From Bacillus massilinigeriensis (lineage in GTDB: Bacteria; Bacillota; Bacilli; Bacillales; Cytobacillaceae), in contig NZ_LT630337.1 of NCBI RefSeq assembly GCF_900117315.1, positions 2,301,238 to 2,365,237 of the forward strand: a DNA stretch of 64,000 bases, written 5' to 3'. The stretch's first letter is position 1, and each line of letters starts with the position of its first letter. Below the pieces are notes generated by a model. It did no database searches and had not been told where the DNA came from. It saw nothing but the letters and a program-made list of their open reading frames with translations. The position numbers and the translations under genes are program-made. Positions 35,933-44,877 of the stretch are shown here, piece by piece.

Positions 35933-37387
35933 ATGATAAAAAGAGGGGTTATCACAGCTTTCATTTCTTTACTTACTGTTGGCCTGCTACTACCTGAAAC
36001 TAACGCTGGTGCTGCTGCAGTTTCACTTGATACATTAGCCGAAAATGCGATGTATCATACGGAGCAGAAATTAGTTGGTTATCAGGATATTGAAAAAAAT
36101 GGTTTCAAGGATAAAGAAATAACCGGTTATAAAGAAGTAGAAGTACCTGTTTATGATTTTGTGATCAGCGAATTCCTTGGAAAAACTGGGGATGGGTTCT
36201 ATCAATTCAGTAACGAATATACAAATAGATTGTATGATCAACAGTCTTACCTCAATGCGAAACAATATGGAGAAATCAAAATTATTCCTAAGCAAAAAGA
36301 AATAACAAAATATAAAACTGTCCCTTATCAAGAAAAGCAATCGTATACGGTCAAAGAACCCATATACAAAACCGTGTACTCATACACCGCCAAGCAAAAA
36401 ACACAAGCCTACACCAAAACTAGTACAAAATATAAGCTTTCGGCGACTAACCCTTATGGGAAGAAATATTACGTAAGTATGTCTAAATTCACGAAGCTCA
36501 CCAGAGTGAACAAGGATTGGTATAAAGCAACCATTTCCTATGATCATTATAAAAAAGTCGAAAGAACTTATAATCATCAACGCATTAATACAAGTACAAA
36601 ATACTATAATAGCAAAGGGCAAAAAGTAACCCTTTCCGTTCCAAAAAATACTACCCTAACGAAAAAAAGCGGGAGCTATTACGCAACAGTCAAATATACT
36701 CCCTATCAAAAGATTCGTGGAAAATGGGTAAAACAAAAACAAATTTCGAAAAAAGTATATGTTAATAGAAAATATATCTCAGGCAGTATGACCTGGGAGC
36801 CAGGAAGAAAAAAAGCCATGGCATATATTCCATCCAAATATGTAGCAACAAAAGCAAGTCGCGTTAAGTCTGGTGAAAAATCGATTACCAAATATCGTTC
36901 TATCAATAAAACCAAACAGGAAGCATACACTACGAAGGAAAATTACAATGAATATTTAATTAATGAGCAGGTTGGAACGAAATTAGAAAATCAGCCCTTT
37001 ACTTATATAGAAAAGGAACCATATACCTATACCGTTCAGGAGCCAATTTACGAAGATATCAAGGTTGAAAATCCAACCTCCCAAAAATATCAGACAATAA
37101 TTAATTATTATTGGCGTTATAGTCTCACTGAAGAAGAGTTATATCGTTTATTAGACCAGGTTCAAGTTCCATATCAGGTCGTTTATGGCTATGACCAATC
37201 TCGATCTGTATCAGGCTTTATGACCGTTAATGGAACATCTACCTATTATCAATTCACTCCTAACACAAGAGTAAAGCTAATCATCTTCGAAGACCATAAC
37301 GCGATTAATTTATCCTATTTGCTTAAAGTCTACGGAAACTCCTATAACGACGTAAAAATTGGAATCGGTGGGTATTTGGTAGACTAG
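35933..37387 (+). CDS. Secreted Tyr/Lys-rich repeat protein
   Basis: A 484-residue exported protein (signal peptide VITAFISLLTVGLLL, cleavage near NAGA), with an unusual composition: Tyr, Lys and Thr dominate. Related phrases recur: YTVKEPIYKTVYSYT in the first third and YTYTVQEPIYEDIKV in the last, and GYKEVEVPVYDFV near the start. Two central SH3-like or beta segments (KKYYVSMSKFTKLTRVNKDWYKATISY; VTLSVPKNTTLTKKSGSYYATVKY) suggest wall binding. Function unknown; a cell-surface or wall-associated role is inferred. It sits alone between two palindromic repeats. Confidence 0.75.
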   Translation: MIKRGVITAFISLLTVGLLLPETNAGAAAVSLDTLAENAMYHTEQKLVGYQDIEKNGFKDKEITGYKEVEVPVYDFVISEFLGKTGDGFYQFSNEYTNRLYDQQSYLNAKQYGEIKIIPKQKEITKYKTVPYQEKQSYTVKEPIYKTVYSYTAKQKTQAYTKTSTKYKLSATNPYGKKYYVSMSKFTKLTRVNKDWYKATISYDHYKKVERTYNHQRINTSTKYYNSKGQKVTLSVPKNTTLTKKSGSYYATVKYTPYQKIRGKWVKQKQISKKVYVNRKYISGSMTWEPGRKKAMAYIPSKYVATKASRVKSGEKSITKYRSINKTKQEAYTTKENYNEYLINEQVGTKLENQPFTYIEKEPYTYTVQEPIYEDIKVENPTSQKYQTIINYYWRYSLTEEELYRLLDQVQVPYQVVYGYDQSRSVSGFMTVNGTSTYYQFTPNTRVKLIIFEDHNAINLSYLLKVYGNSYNDVKIGIGGYLVD

Positions 37388-37390
37388 AAT

Positions 37391-37431
37391 GGTGACAGGC
37401 ACCTTCCATTTTATGGAAGGTGCCTGTCACC
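37391..37431. repeat. Palindromic repeat, copy 2 (REP-like)
   Basis: Same palindrome as copy 1 (GGTGACAGGCACC... with loop TTTTA), here filling the whole gap between two convergent genes: the secreted protein stops four bases before it and the DUF4030 stop codon TAG (37431-37433) touches its end. It may work as a terminator for both, although no T-run follows. Confidence 0.9.
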
Positions 37432-38522
37432 TAGTTTATATGCTTTTTATCCTTGCTTCTGATGATGATTTGATATGGTTCGCCTTCGATCTCACTTTTT
37501 ATTTCTTCAGAATGTAAGAATTCTTCAATCGTTTCTTCTATAATGGCTGCCCTTTCTGCTGCATCCTTGTCTGTACTCTCAATAGAGGTTTTAATGATGA
37601 TTTGAAGTGGTGCCGGGTGAAAAGAATAGGCAAATCCAGTGACTTTGTACTCTTTTTTTGCTGTTAAACCTTCAATAATAGTTGGAAATACCCTATCCCA
37701 TTTCGATTCTCTTTCTCTTTGAACTAAATCTATTTTCTTGATATCAATGGAGTAATTACTTAGGTTTTTTTCCTCAAACTTTTGATTAATAATCTGTTTA
37801 ATAACCTCGTCTCTTGTTTCAGTATTTGGAACATCTATTTGCACCCTGAACTTTTTCGTATTAGGTGCAGAATACCCATACCCTTGCGCAAGAACATTGA
37901 CATCTAACTTTTCCAATTCCTTTTGGATTTCCATCATCGTATCTTGAATCGCTTGATCTCTATCAGAAATCGGAGTAGATTCATTCATTCTTTCGATTGA
38001 TTTAATAACTTTTACCTTATAAGCATCATATTCTCTTGACTCTAAAATTCCTTCTGCTATCTCTTTTACCTTCCCTCTGACTTCATTGTAGTAGGCATCT
38101 GAACCCCCAATCGAAATACTAATTTCACGGGCACTCCCACCAATTGTTTCAATTTTATACCCTTCAGCCTGTAATTTTTCCCACAAGACCTCATTTAATG
38201 GTTTTAATTGAAACACTTTATTTAAATATGGAATTTTTGCAGCAACCTCAGCCATAGCTGGAGAAAAGAAGGTGGTTCCAATAAACAAACCAAATAATAC
38301 CGCTAGCACTGCCCCAGTGTAAGCCAATCTCCGACCAATGCTCTGTTTTCTTATGGTAGATGCAATGACTGGGCTCTTGTTCTCTTCCATCCATTGAATC
38401 CCTTCAATATCCTTCAAAATTCTATCCTTCAGCTCTTGCTTTTGACTTTTCTTCCATAATAGATCCGTTTCCATTTTCCTTAAGGATTCTTCAAATTCTT
38501 TATCCTCAAATGGTTTCTTCAT
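37431..38522 (-). CDS. DUF4030-family anti-sigma-like membrane protein
   Basis: A 363-residue protein: a cytoplasmic N-terminal helical part (about residues 1-75) with a short segment resembling anti-sigma domains, one transmembrane helix (YTGAVLAVLFGLFIGTTFF, about 87-105), and a large extracellular DUF4030 region. Its start overlaps the end of the ECF sigma gene by 17 bp, and both share a strand, so it is the probable membrane anti-sigma partner. The signal it senses is not visible. Confidence 0.8.
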   Translation of the reverse strand: MKKPFEDKEFEESLRKMETDLLWKKSQKQELKDRILKDIEGIQWMEENKSPVIASTIRKQSIGRRLAYTGAVLAVLFGLFIGTTFFSPAMAEVAAKIPYLNKVFQLKPLNEVLWEKLQAEGYKIETIGGSAREISISIGGSDAYYNEVRGKVKEIAEGILESREYDAYKVKVIKSIERMNESTPISDRDQAIQDTMMEIQKELEKLDVNVLAQGYGYSAPNTKKFRVQIDVPNTETRDEVIKQIINQKFEEKNLSNYSIDIKKIDLVQRERESKWDRVFPTIIEGLTAKKEYKVTGFAYSFHPAPLQIIIKTSIESTDKDAAERAAIIEETIEEFLHSEEIKSEIEGEPYQIIIRSKDKKHIN

Positions 38523-39033
38523 AGAAGGAACCCTCCTTTCTTAGCTTCTTTTTTAATTGAGGCAAGGCACGATGAAGAGTTGATTTCACTTTACTTTCAG
38601 ACCAATTTAATATTATGGCTGTATCCTCAATAGAGAAATCTTTAATTTTTCTTAAGATAATGACCTTCTTATATGATTCCTTCATTTCCTCTAAAGCTTT
38701 ATAAAGCTCGTAAGATTCCTCCTTAACTTGTACCACTTCTTCTGGCAATGGTTTATGATCCCTTTTTAGTAAAAGAACCTCTTTTAAAATAATGCTCGGT
38801 TTACGCTTTCTCAAAAAATCCACGGTTAAATTATGAGCAATACTAAACAACCATGTTTTCTCACTAGAATTCTTTTTAAATGAATCATAGTTTATATATG
38901 CCTTAACAAAGGTATCGTGAGTTAGATCCTCTGCTTGCTGATAATCATGAATCATTAATAAGATAAAACTCAAAACTGATTTGCTATGGATGTCATACCA
39001 TTCAGCAATTTCTCCCCTATGTATATCTGACAA
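38506..39033 (-). CDS. ECF-type RNA polymerase sigma factor
   Basis: A 175-residue sigma-70 family protein with region 2 (DYQQAEDLTHDTFVKAYINYDSF) and region 4 (EDTAIILNWSESKVKSTLHRALPQLKKKL). I place the start at TTG 39033: AAGGAGG lies 8 bases upstream; the longer ATG frame would start inside the promoter. A candidate ECF promoter, 27 bp further upstream, suggests autoregulation. The overlapping DUF4030 gene is its probable antagonist. Confidence 0.85.
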   Translation of the reverse strand: MSDIHRGEIAEWYDIHSKSVLSFILLMIHDYQQAEDLTHDTFVKAYINYDSFKKNSSEKTWLFSIAHNLTVDFLRKRKPSIILKEVLLLKRDHKPLPEEVVQVKEESYELYKALEEMKESYKKVIILRKIKDFSIEDTAIILNWSESKVKSTLHRALPQLKKKLRKEGSFYEETI

Positions 39034-39066
39034 CTCTCTTCCCTCCTTTTTGATGTTCATTACTTA

Positions 39067-39092
39067 GACGAATTAGTATTGAAAAAGTTTTA
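39067..39092 (-). promoter_or_regulatory. Candidate autoregulatory ECF promoter
   Basis: Minus strand TAAAAC (39087-39092), a 16-bp spacer, and CGTC (39067-39070) followed by TAA. Bacillus ECF promoters have an AAC in the -35 and CGTC/CGTA in the -10 with about 16 bp between. Transcription would begin close to 39060, leaving a ~25-base leader with the ribosome site. Confidence 0.55.
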
Positions 39093-39247
39093 TTTTTATT
39101 GAAAAATTTTTTCTATGTAGTTTATAAAGAATTAAGTATGGGATTGGTTGTGAAGGTTATTTTAAAAAAATAACAATATTAGATTGGACTATGAGTCATT
39201 TTTACAAAAATAAGCCCATTTTGCAAAAGATATATTTATATATGTAA

Positions 39248-39290
39248 AAAAGAGGATAATCGTTCCTGATTAGAACTGATTATCCTCTTA
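39248..39290 (-). terminator. Terminator of the fix/etf operon
   Basis: AAGAGGATAATC and GATTATCCTCTT form a 12-bp stem with a T-run on the minus strand, 30 bp past the fixX stop. Confidence 0.9.
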
Positions 39291-39318
39291 TTTTAAAAAA
39301 ACTTGCTACAAATAACCA

Positions 39319-39600
39319 CTAAGCCAAACGGAAGACGATTCCATGGCCACCTAATGGGTATTCCCACTTAATATTTTGACTTGGGCAACCGATCCGACAG
39401 CTTCCGCATTCATGGCAGCCTTCGTAACCCACCTGCATACGGGTCCCTTCCCATTTATATACCTCACCTGGACAGAAATGAGTGCAATACTTTTCTTCAC
39501 AACGAGCACAAACATCTTGATCTAAAATAGTGAGATGTGATTTTTTATCGGCTTTATAGCGGACTAGATACTGTTTTTCTTCAAGTGTTTTCGTTGACAT
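39319..39600 (-). CDS. fixX: Ferredoxin-like protein FixX
   Basis: A 93-residue protein with a cluster-binding Cys pattern of the FixX family: CARCEEKYCTHFCPGEVYKW and GCHECGSCRIGCPSQNIKWEYP. It ferries electrons with FixC to the quinone pool. The ATG at 39600 overlaps the TAA of fixC by one base (TAATG). Last gene of the fixABCX operon. Confidence 0.92.
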   Translation of the reverse strand: MSTKTLEEKQYLVRYKADKKSHLTILDQDVCARCEEKYCTHFCPGEVYKWEGTRMQVGYEGCHECGSCRIGCPSQNIKWEYPLGGHGIVFRLA

Positions 39601-40895
39601 TATTTCACCGCCTTCCAAGCTCGGTAAGCATCCTTCAAGATGCGAATGGTTCCTCTTTTGTGCTTTAGCTCTTTCATAATATCTTTCTGTTTGTCCCTCT
39701 TAGCTGTTCCATCAACCGTTAAAAATTCACCAACGGCACGATTTAGGAATGGCAAATATTCTTTAAAATACTGTGGATTATGTTCAAAGGTATGAGTCGT
39801 ATCCTTGTATTTCTCCAAATCCTTCATAATAAAGCTTTCATTAAGAGCTGTTCGATATTGATTAAGAGAGGATTCACTGAAATCTCCTCTTGCCTTCGCA
39901 TCAATAATGGTTTCTGCGGCTAATTTTCCAGAGGCCATCGCCATATTAGACCCCTCACGATGAATCGAGTTAACCAACTGAGCTGCATCCCCAACAACTA
40001 GAACTCCATCTCCAGCTACTTTTGGGACTGAATGATAGCCACCTTCTGGAATTAAGTGAGCTAAGTATTCTGCAGATTCTCCCCCTTCAAGGAATGGCTT
40101 CACAATTGGATGCTCCTTCAGTTGATCAAGTAATTCGTATGGCTTTAGCTTGGCCTCCATCATACTGGATAATGTCGTGCCGACACCGATATTTACGCTA
40201 TCCTTGTTGGTGTATAAGAAGGCCGTGCCAAGATTTCCCTTCGTTGCTTCGCCAAAAAACTCAATCGTACAGCCTTGATTTTCCTGAAGATTAAATCGTG
40301 CGTTAATCGCATCCTTAGGAAGGTTAATGACTTCCATTACCGTTAGAGCAACCTGATCAGGGCGTAATTCCCGATGAAATCCGAGCTGTTTGGCGAGTAG
40401 AGAGTTCACACCATCTGCTAATACAATGACATCAGCAAACACATCTCCATCAGGTCGGTCCGTTCTTACCCCAACCACTTTTCCATTTTCAACAATACAT
40501 TCTTTCACAACGGTTTCATTGATGAGTAGAACCCCTTCTTCTACTGCCTTATCAGCGAACCATTGGTCGAATTTGGCACGTAAAATTGTAAAATTATTAT
40601 AAGGTTCTTGCCCCCATTCAAGTCCCTTATAACCAAATGTGACGGCTGATTCTTTTTCTAACATCATCATCCGTTGTTCGACAATTGGTCTTTCAATAGG
40701 TGCCTCCTTCCAAAATTCTGGAATGATATCTTCCATTTGTTTTCTATATAATACCCCACCCATGACGTTCTTGCTCCCTGGATATTCCCCACGTTCGATT
40801 TGCAATACCTTTAATCCTTTTTTCGCACATGTATAGGCACATGCAGTTCCTGCTGGGCCAGCGCCAACCACAATAACATCAAATTTCTCAGACAT
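39600..40895 (-). CDS. fixC: Electron-transferring flavoprotein-quinone oxidoreductase FixC
   Basis: A 431-residue FAD-dependent ETF dehydrogenase (geranylgeranyl reductase-type fold). FAD-binding FDVIVVGAGPAGTACAYTCAKKG starts near residue 5, and the second motif VLVVGDAAQLVNSIHREG (GD motif) near residue 290. It receives electrons from FixAB and passes them to quinone with FixX. The ATG at 40895 overlaps the end of the etfA gene by 8 bases; a GTG three codons before is an alternative. The full complex here matches quinone-linked, possibly bifurcating, Fix systems. Confidence 0.92.
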   Translation of the reverse strand: MSEKFDVIVVGAGPAGTACAYTCAKKGLKVLQIERGEYPGSKNVMGGVLYRKQMEDIIPEFWKEAPIERPIVEQRMMMLEKESAVTFGYKGLEWGQEPYNNFTILRAKFDQWFADKAVEEGVLLINETVVKECIVENGKVVGVRTDRPDGDVFADVIVLADGVNSLLAKQLGFHRELRPDQVALTVMEVINLPKDAINARFNLQENQGCTIEFFGEATKGNLGTAFLYTNKDSVNIGVGTTLSSMMEAKLKPYELLDQLKEHPIVKPFLEGGESAEYLAHLIPEGGYHSVPKVAGDGVLVVGDAAQLVNSIHREGSNMAMASGKLAAETIIDAKARGDFSESSLNQYRTALNESFIMKDLEKYKDTTHTFEHNPQYFKEYLPFLNRAVGEFLTVDGTAKRDKQKDIMKELKHKRGTIRILKDAYRAWKAVK

Positions 40896-41910
40896 GAACG
40901 ACACCTGCCTTATCCCCTAAAAGCTCCTTGAACCCCTCGATTAATTTTGGAACAACTTCTAATGCATCACCAACAATTCCATAGTTTGCAATATCAAAAA
41001 TCGGTGCATTTGGATCCTTGTTTATGGCGATGATGGTTTCTGAGTTTTTCATTCCGACCACATGCTGTATCGCTCCAGAAATTCCTATCGCAAAATAAAC
41101 CTTTGGTGTAACCGTTTCTCCCGTCTGTCCTACTTGCAACTCATGAGGAAGCCATCCCGCTTCTACCGCATCCCTTGTCCCACCGTAGCTTGCTCCAATC
41201 ACTTCTGCCAAATCCTTGACGAGCTGGAATCCATTTTCATCGCCAAGACCTTTTCCCCCAGCAACAATCACATGAGCATCGGCTAAATTCGTCTTTGATA
41301 CGTTCTTCACAATCTCTAGTACACGTGTACGCATATCTTCTTCTTTTAAATCAATATCTTCCTGAATCACTTTTCCCACACGGTTGTCATCAGGTTCTAA
41401 TGCTTTCATGACCTTTGGACGGACCGTGGCCATCTGTGGGCGATTGACTTTACAAAGAATCGTTGCCATGATGTTCCCACCAAATGCTGGTCTACTTGCT
41501 TCAAGCAACCTCTTTTCCATATCAATATCAAGCATGGTTGTATCTGCTGTTAACCCTGTGTTCAAATCTGTAGCAACGGCACTTGCTAAATCTTTGCCAT
41601 TTGGAGTGGCTCCATATAAAATAATCTCTGGCTTGTACTTTTGTGCTAAAAGCATAAGACCTTTCATATATGACTCCGTACGATAATCCTTAAGTACAGG
41701 ATGATCGATATAATAGACTTCATCTGCTCCATAGGCAATGACTTCTCTAGTGAGTTCTGTGATATTTTCTCCTAATAATGCTCCGGCTAATGGTACCTCT
41801 AATTTATCAGCAAGAGCTCTTCCTGCTCCTAATAATTCGCGGGAGACTCCTTCAATTACGCCATCATTTTGTTCAATGAATACCCAAACTCCTTGGTATT
41901 CTTCCACCAT
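40888..41910 (-). CDS. etfA: Electron transfer flavoprotein alpha subunit (EtfA/FixB)
   Basis: The 340-residue large ETF subunit, holding an FAD in its C-terminal domain. Signature VEAGWLPHELQVGQTGETVTPKVYFAIGISGAIQHVVGMKNSETIIAINKDPNAPIF near residues 250-310 is the FAD-binding ETF_alpha motif. The ATG at 41910 is preferred over a TTG eight codons upstream, which has no ribosome site. It is 20 bp downstream of the beta subunit and overlaps fixC by 8 bases. Electrons pass from acyl-CoA or related dehydrogenases to FixC. Confidence 0.92.
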   Translation of the reverse strand: MVEEYQGVWVFIEQNDGVIEGVSRELLGAGRALADKLEVPLAGALLGENITELTREVIAYGADEVYYIDHPVLKDYRTESYMKGLMLLAQKYKPEIILYGATPNGKDLASAVATDLNTGLTADTTMLDIDMEKRLLEASRPAFGGNIMATILCKVNRPQMATVRPKVMKALEPDDNRVGKVIQEDIDLKEEDMRTRVLEIVKNVSKTNLADAHVIVAGGKGLGDENGFQLVKDLAEVIGASYGGTRDAVEAGWLPHELQVGQTGETVTPKVYFAIGISGAIQHVVGMKNSETIIAINKDPNAPIFDIANYGIVGDALEVVPKLIEGFKELLGDKAGVVHV

Positions 41911-41930
41911 ATTAGGAACACCATCCTTTA

Positions 41931-42755
41931 TCAATTTTTTACTAATTGAAATAAATCCTTTTTGTCACTAAGCAAATCTAAGAGACGAGCTACTTGCTCT
42001 TCTGCCGATCCCTCAAGCTTTTCTCCGCCTTCATGTTTTGGAGGGGTGAACATTTTTCCTACTACAGTCGGTGATCCCTTTAATCCAAGCTTGGTTTTGT
42101 CTACGTCTTCTAGATCCTTTACAGACCAAATTTCGGGATTGTAACGTGCTGCTTTCATCATATTTGGCATTGGTGCATACGCAATTTCGTTTATTTCCTT
42201 CTCAACTGTGACTAAGCATGGTAGGTCGGCCTCTATAAGCTGATATCCATTGGTCAGCTTTCTTTTCAAGATTACTTTCTTTTCAGTTGGCTTGAATTCC
42301 TGAACTTCAATGACGTTTGTTACTGGTGGGATGTCCATTCTCCTTGCAATTCCAGGTCCCACTTGACCTGTATCTCCATCAATGGCATGCTTGCCGCAAA
42401 AAACAAGATCCACTTGCTCCTCCTTAGAGATTTTCTCAATTGCTTTAGCTAACGCGTAGCTTGTTGCTAAAGTATCCGCACCAGCAAACGCTCTGTCAGA
42501 CACCAAGTATCCTCTATCTGCGCCAATTTCTACAGCCTTTTTAATAATTGCTGTAGCTTGTGGCGGTCCCATGGATACTACCGAGATCGTTCCATGACCA
42601 ATCAAATGACGAAGTCGAACAGCTTCTTGAACGGCATGTGCATCATATGGATTTAAAATCGCGGGAGCACTGCGTCGGTCAAGTGTATTCGTTTTTGGAT
42701 TGATCTTAATGATCTTTGTATCAGGCACCTGCTTGATACAGACGACAATGTGCAT
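41931..42755 (-). CDS. etfB: Electron transfer flavoprotein beta subunit (EtfB/FixA)
   Basis: The 274-residue small ETF subunit. MHIVVCIKQVPDT at the start, the ETF-beta region (GTISVVSMGPPQATAIIKKAVEIGADRGYLVSD) and VDLVFCGKHAIDGDTGQVGPGIAR are present. Whether it carries AMP (canonical) or a second FAD (bifurcating) cannot be settled by eye, though operon order fixA-fixB-fixC-fixX is that of bifurcating ETFs. A ribosome site GAGAGGAATGA precedes the ATG. A cre-like site lies 33-47 bp upstream. Confidence 0.92.
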   Translation of the reverse strand: MHIVVCIKQVPDTKIIKINPKTNTLDRRSAPAILNPYDAHAVQEAVRLRHLIGHGTISVVSMGPPQATAIIKKAVEIGADRGYLVSDRAFAGADTLATSYALAKAIEKISKEEQVDLVFCGKHAIDGDTGQVGPGIARRMDIPPVTNVIEVQEFKPTEKKVILKRKLTNGYQLIEADLPCLVTVEKEINEIAYAPMPNMMKAARYNPEIWSVKDLEDVDKTKLGLKGSPTVVGKMFTPPKHEGGEKLEGSAEEQVARLLDLLSDKKDLFQLVKN

Positions 42756-42787
42756 ACCATCATTCCTCTCTTAAATATGACAATTTT

Positions 42788-42802
42788 ATGAAAACGCTCT
42801 TA
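42788..42802 (-). promoter_or_regulatory. cre-like site upstream of etfB
   Basis: ATGAAAACGCTCTTA, read on the plus strand, matches the cre consensus WTGNAANCGNWNNCW except at the penultimate fixed C. Fits CcpA control of electron-transfer genes of fatty-acid oxidation, as for the ligase operon at 3.5 kb. Weaker than that site. Confidence 0.45.
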
Positions 42803-43180
42803 AATTTTTTGTTTGGGTGGAGCGTTCATCCCGATAAAAACCGTTAAAACTCATTCCCTTCAAAAGGCAACTTGATATTTCTAATAGAGTAAAAATTGTA
42901 GTATGTAGGTCATGGTGTAGAAAAGATGAGGTATCGGTGGTGTTATACTGTATTAGATAATTTTTCTAAATTTTATATGAATATTCTGAAATATACAGTG
43001 ATAAAAATCACACTTTGAGAAGGATTTCACAATATCAGGCTTGTTAATGGTATTTTTTGTATTTGATTGCTTTTTTACTTGATATTTTCTCCTCCTTAAC
43101 TGAATTCATCATTTTCATGTGGTTAAGCTAAGGAGGAGCAAATGCTTTTTGCTCAAATTCAATCGTCGGGAGTGATCATC
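42803..43180. other. Divergent intergenic region with a long inverted repeat
   Basis: Holds the presumed etfB and SASP promoters. An inverted repeat CTCCTCCTTA/TAAGGAGGAG (43089-43138) with a 30-base loop precedes the SASP start; its right arm is itself a perfect ribosome site. Confidence 0.45.
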
Positions 43181-43381
43181 ATGGGTAGAAACAAGCTTTT
43201 GGTTCCTGGTTCAGAAAACGTACTGGAACAGATGAAAGAGGAAATTGCCAATGAGTTTGGAGTACAACTTGGTGCAGATACGACCGCACGAGCGAATGGC
43301 TCTGTTGGCGGCGAAATGACAAAACGTCTCGTCGCATTAGGAGAACAACAGCTAAGAAGTAGAAATCAGCAAGACCAGTAA
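43181..43381 (+). CDS. Alpha/beta-type small acid-soluble spore protein
   Basis: A 66-residue DNA-binding spore protein that protects DNA in dormant spores. It carries the family pattern: [44 protein letters not shown]; the germination protease site lies in ANEFGVQL. The ATG at 43181 with GGGAGTGAT upstream is used; the longer reading from 43142 includes an upstream ribosome site and is probably leader. Expression would be by forespore sigma-G. Confidence 0.95.
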   Translation: MGRNKLLVPGSENVLEQMKEEIANEFGVQLGADTTARANGSVGGEMTKRLVALGEQQLRSRNQQDQ

Positions 43382-43386
43382 AAATA

Positions 43387-43411
43387 GAGAGGCCTTTCAC
43401 GCTGGCCTCTC
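43387..43411 (+). terminator. Hairpin after the SASP gene
   Basis: GAGAGGCC and GGCCTCTC, eight-bp stem, just after the stop codon. No long T-run. Confidence 0.7.
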
Positions 43412-43419
43412 CCCTATAT

Positions 43420-43719
<300 letters not shown>

Positions 43720-43745
43720 TTATAGAGGATGTGATCATCAAAAAA

Positions 43746-43786
43746 GGTGACAGGCACCATCCAAAATATGGAAGGTGCCTGTCACC
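43746..43786. repeat. Palindromic repeat, copy 3 (REP-like)
   Basis: GGTGACAGGCACC at one end and GGTGCCTGTCACC at the other, as copies 1 and 2, but with a changed inner part (ATCCAAAATATGGAA). It lies between the SDR gene and its decayed copy. Confidence 0.85.
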
Positions 43787-43799
43787 CTTATAAAGAGCC

Positions 43800-44558
43800 T
43801 TAATATGCAGACCAGCCAGAATCAGCTGTGATAACTGTGCCATTAACAAAGCTTGAATCGTTGGATGCCAAGAATAAAGCTATGGTTGCAATCTCCTCAG
43901 GTTCACCTTGTCTTGGGTTAGAGTTTACCCCACTCATCGCTTTTTCCATTCCGAATGGGCTTGGTTGATTCATAGTTGTACCAATATTTGTATTGACCCC
44001 ACCCGGTGCAATGGCATTACAACGAATACCCGAAGTTGCATATTGGAAACCAACGTTTTTCGTTAGTCCAATCAAGGCATGTTTTGAAGCAGTATAGCTA
44101 GCACCTGCTACAGAACCACGTAGCCCACCAATTGATGCATTATTAATAATAACTCCTTTTCCTTTCTCAAGGAATATTGGTAAAACCTTTCTAATGGCAC
44201 GCATTGGTCCTGTGGTATTTACTGCTATTACACGTTCCCACAGTTCATCAGTCACTTCCGCCGCCGGAATGAAATTATCCATAATTCCAGCATTATTCAC
44301 TAAAATATCCAGTGTTCCATATGTATTAACTGCAGTATCTATTAAATTTTGAATATCTTCTTCTTTTGCAACATTTGCAGCAACAGCTATTGCTGTTCCA
44401 CCATTTGATATAATTTCATCAACAACTGCTTGTGTTCCCTCTAAATAAAGATCTGATACAACAACCTTTGCACCTTCTTTTGCATAAAGAACGGCAATTG
44501 CCTTCCCCATACCTGAAGCTGCACCTGTAACTACTGCGACTTTTCCTTGAAGTTTCAT
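43800..44558 (-). CDS. Short-chain dehydrogenase/reductase
   Basis: A 252-residue classical SDR. NAD(P) motif TGAASGMGKAI near residue 12, NNAG near 88, and the catalytic YTASKHAL near 157, with a downstream [16 protein letters not shown]. SDRs reduce ketones or oxidise alcohols; substrate unknown. Its ATG at 44558 has a good ribosome site. A truncated second copy lies downstream. Confidence 0.9.
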   Translation of the reverse strand: MKLQGKVAVVTGAASGMGKAIAVLYAKEGAKVVVSDLYLEGTQAVVDEIISNGGTAIAVAANVAKEEDIQNLIDTAVNTYGTLDILVNNAGIMDNFIPAAEVTDELWERVIAVNTTGPMRAIRKVLPIFLEKGKGVIINNASIGGLRGSVAGASYTASKHALIGLTKNVGFQYATSGIRCNAIAPGGVNTNIGTTMNQPSPFGMEKAMSGVNSNPRQGEPEEIATIALFLASNDSSFVNGTVITADSGWSAY

Positions 44559-44877
44559 AGTTATTCCTCCTGTTGTAAGTATAGGTGTTAATAATTACCT
44601 TCAAACACCTAATAATAGTATAATTTACCATTAAAAACAATCCAATCTATCCAATTAAAAAATAATTGTGAAATAGTGAACTTTTTATACAAACCAAAAT
44701 TATCCTATTATGCGAATCATTACTTCTTATATAAAAGTGTATTTTATTAAATAAAAGAAATAATTTACAAATTATCCCTATATATCAAACTTTTCCTTTG
44801 TATAATTATTTTTATCAGATTGACACTAATATTAGTGTTAATTTTTAACACGAAATCTCAATGTGGAGGGATTTACT
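44559..44877. promoter_or_regulatory. Divergent region with a palindromic operator
   Basis: TTGACA lies at 44820-44825, and the perfect 16-bp palindrome ACACTAATATTAGTGT at 44823-44838 overlaps it and fills the spacer before a weak -10. That layout is a repressor site. Regulator unknown; it may serve the small gene at 44878. Confidence 0.5.
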
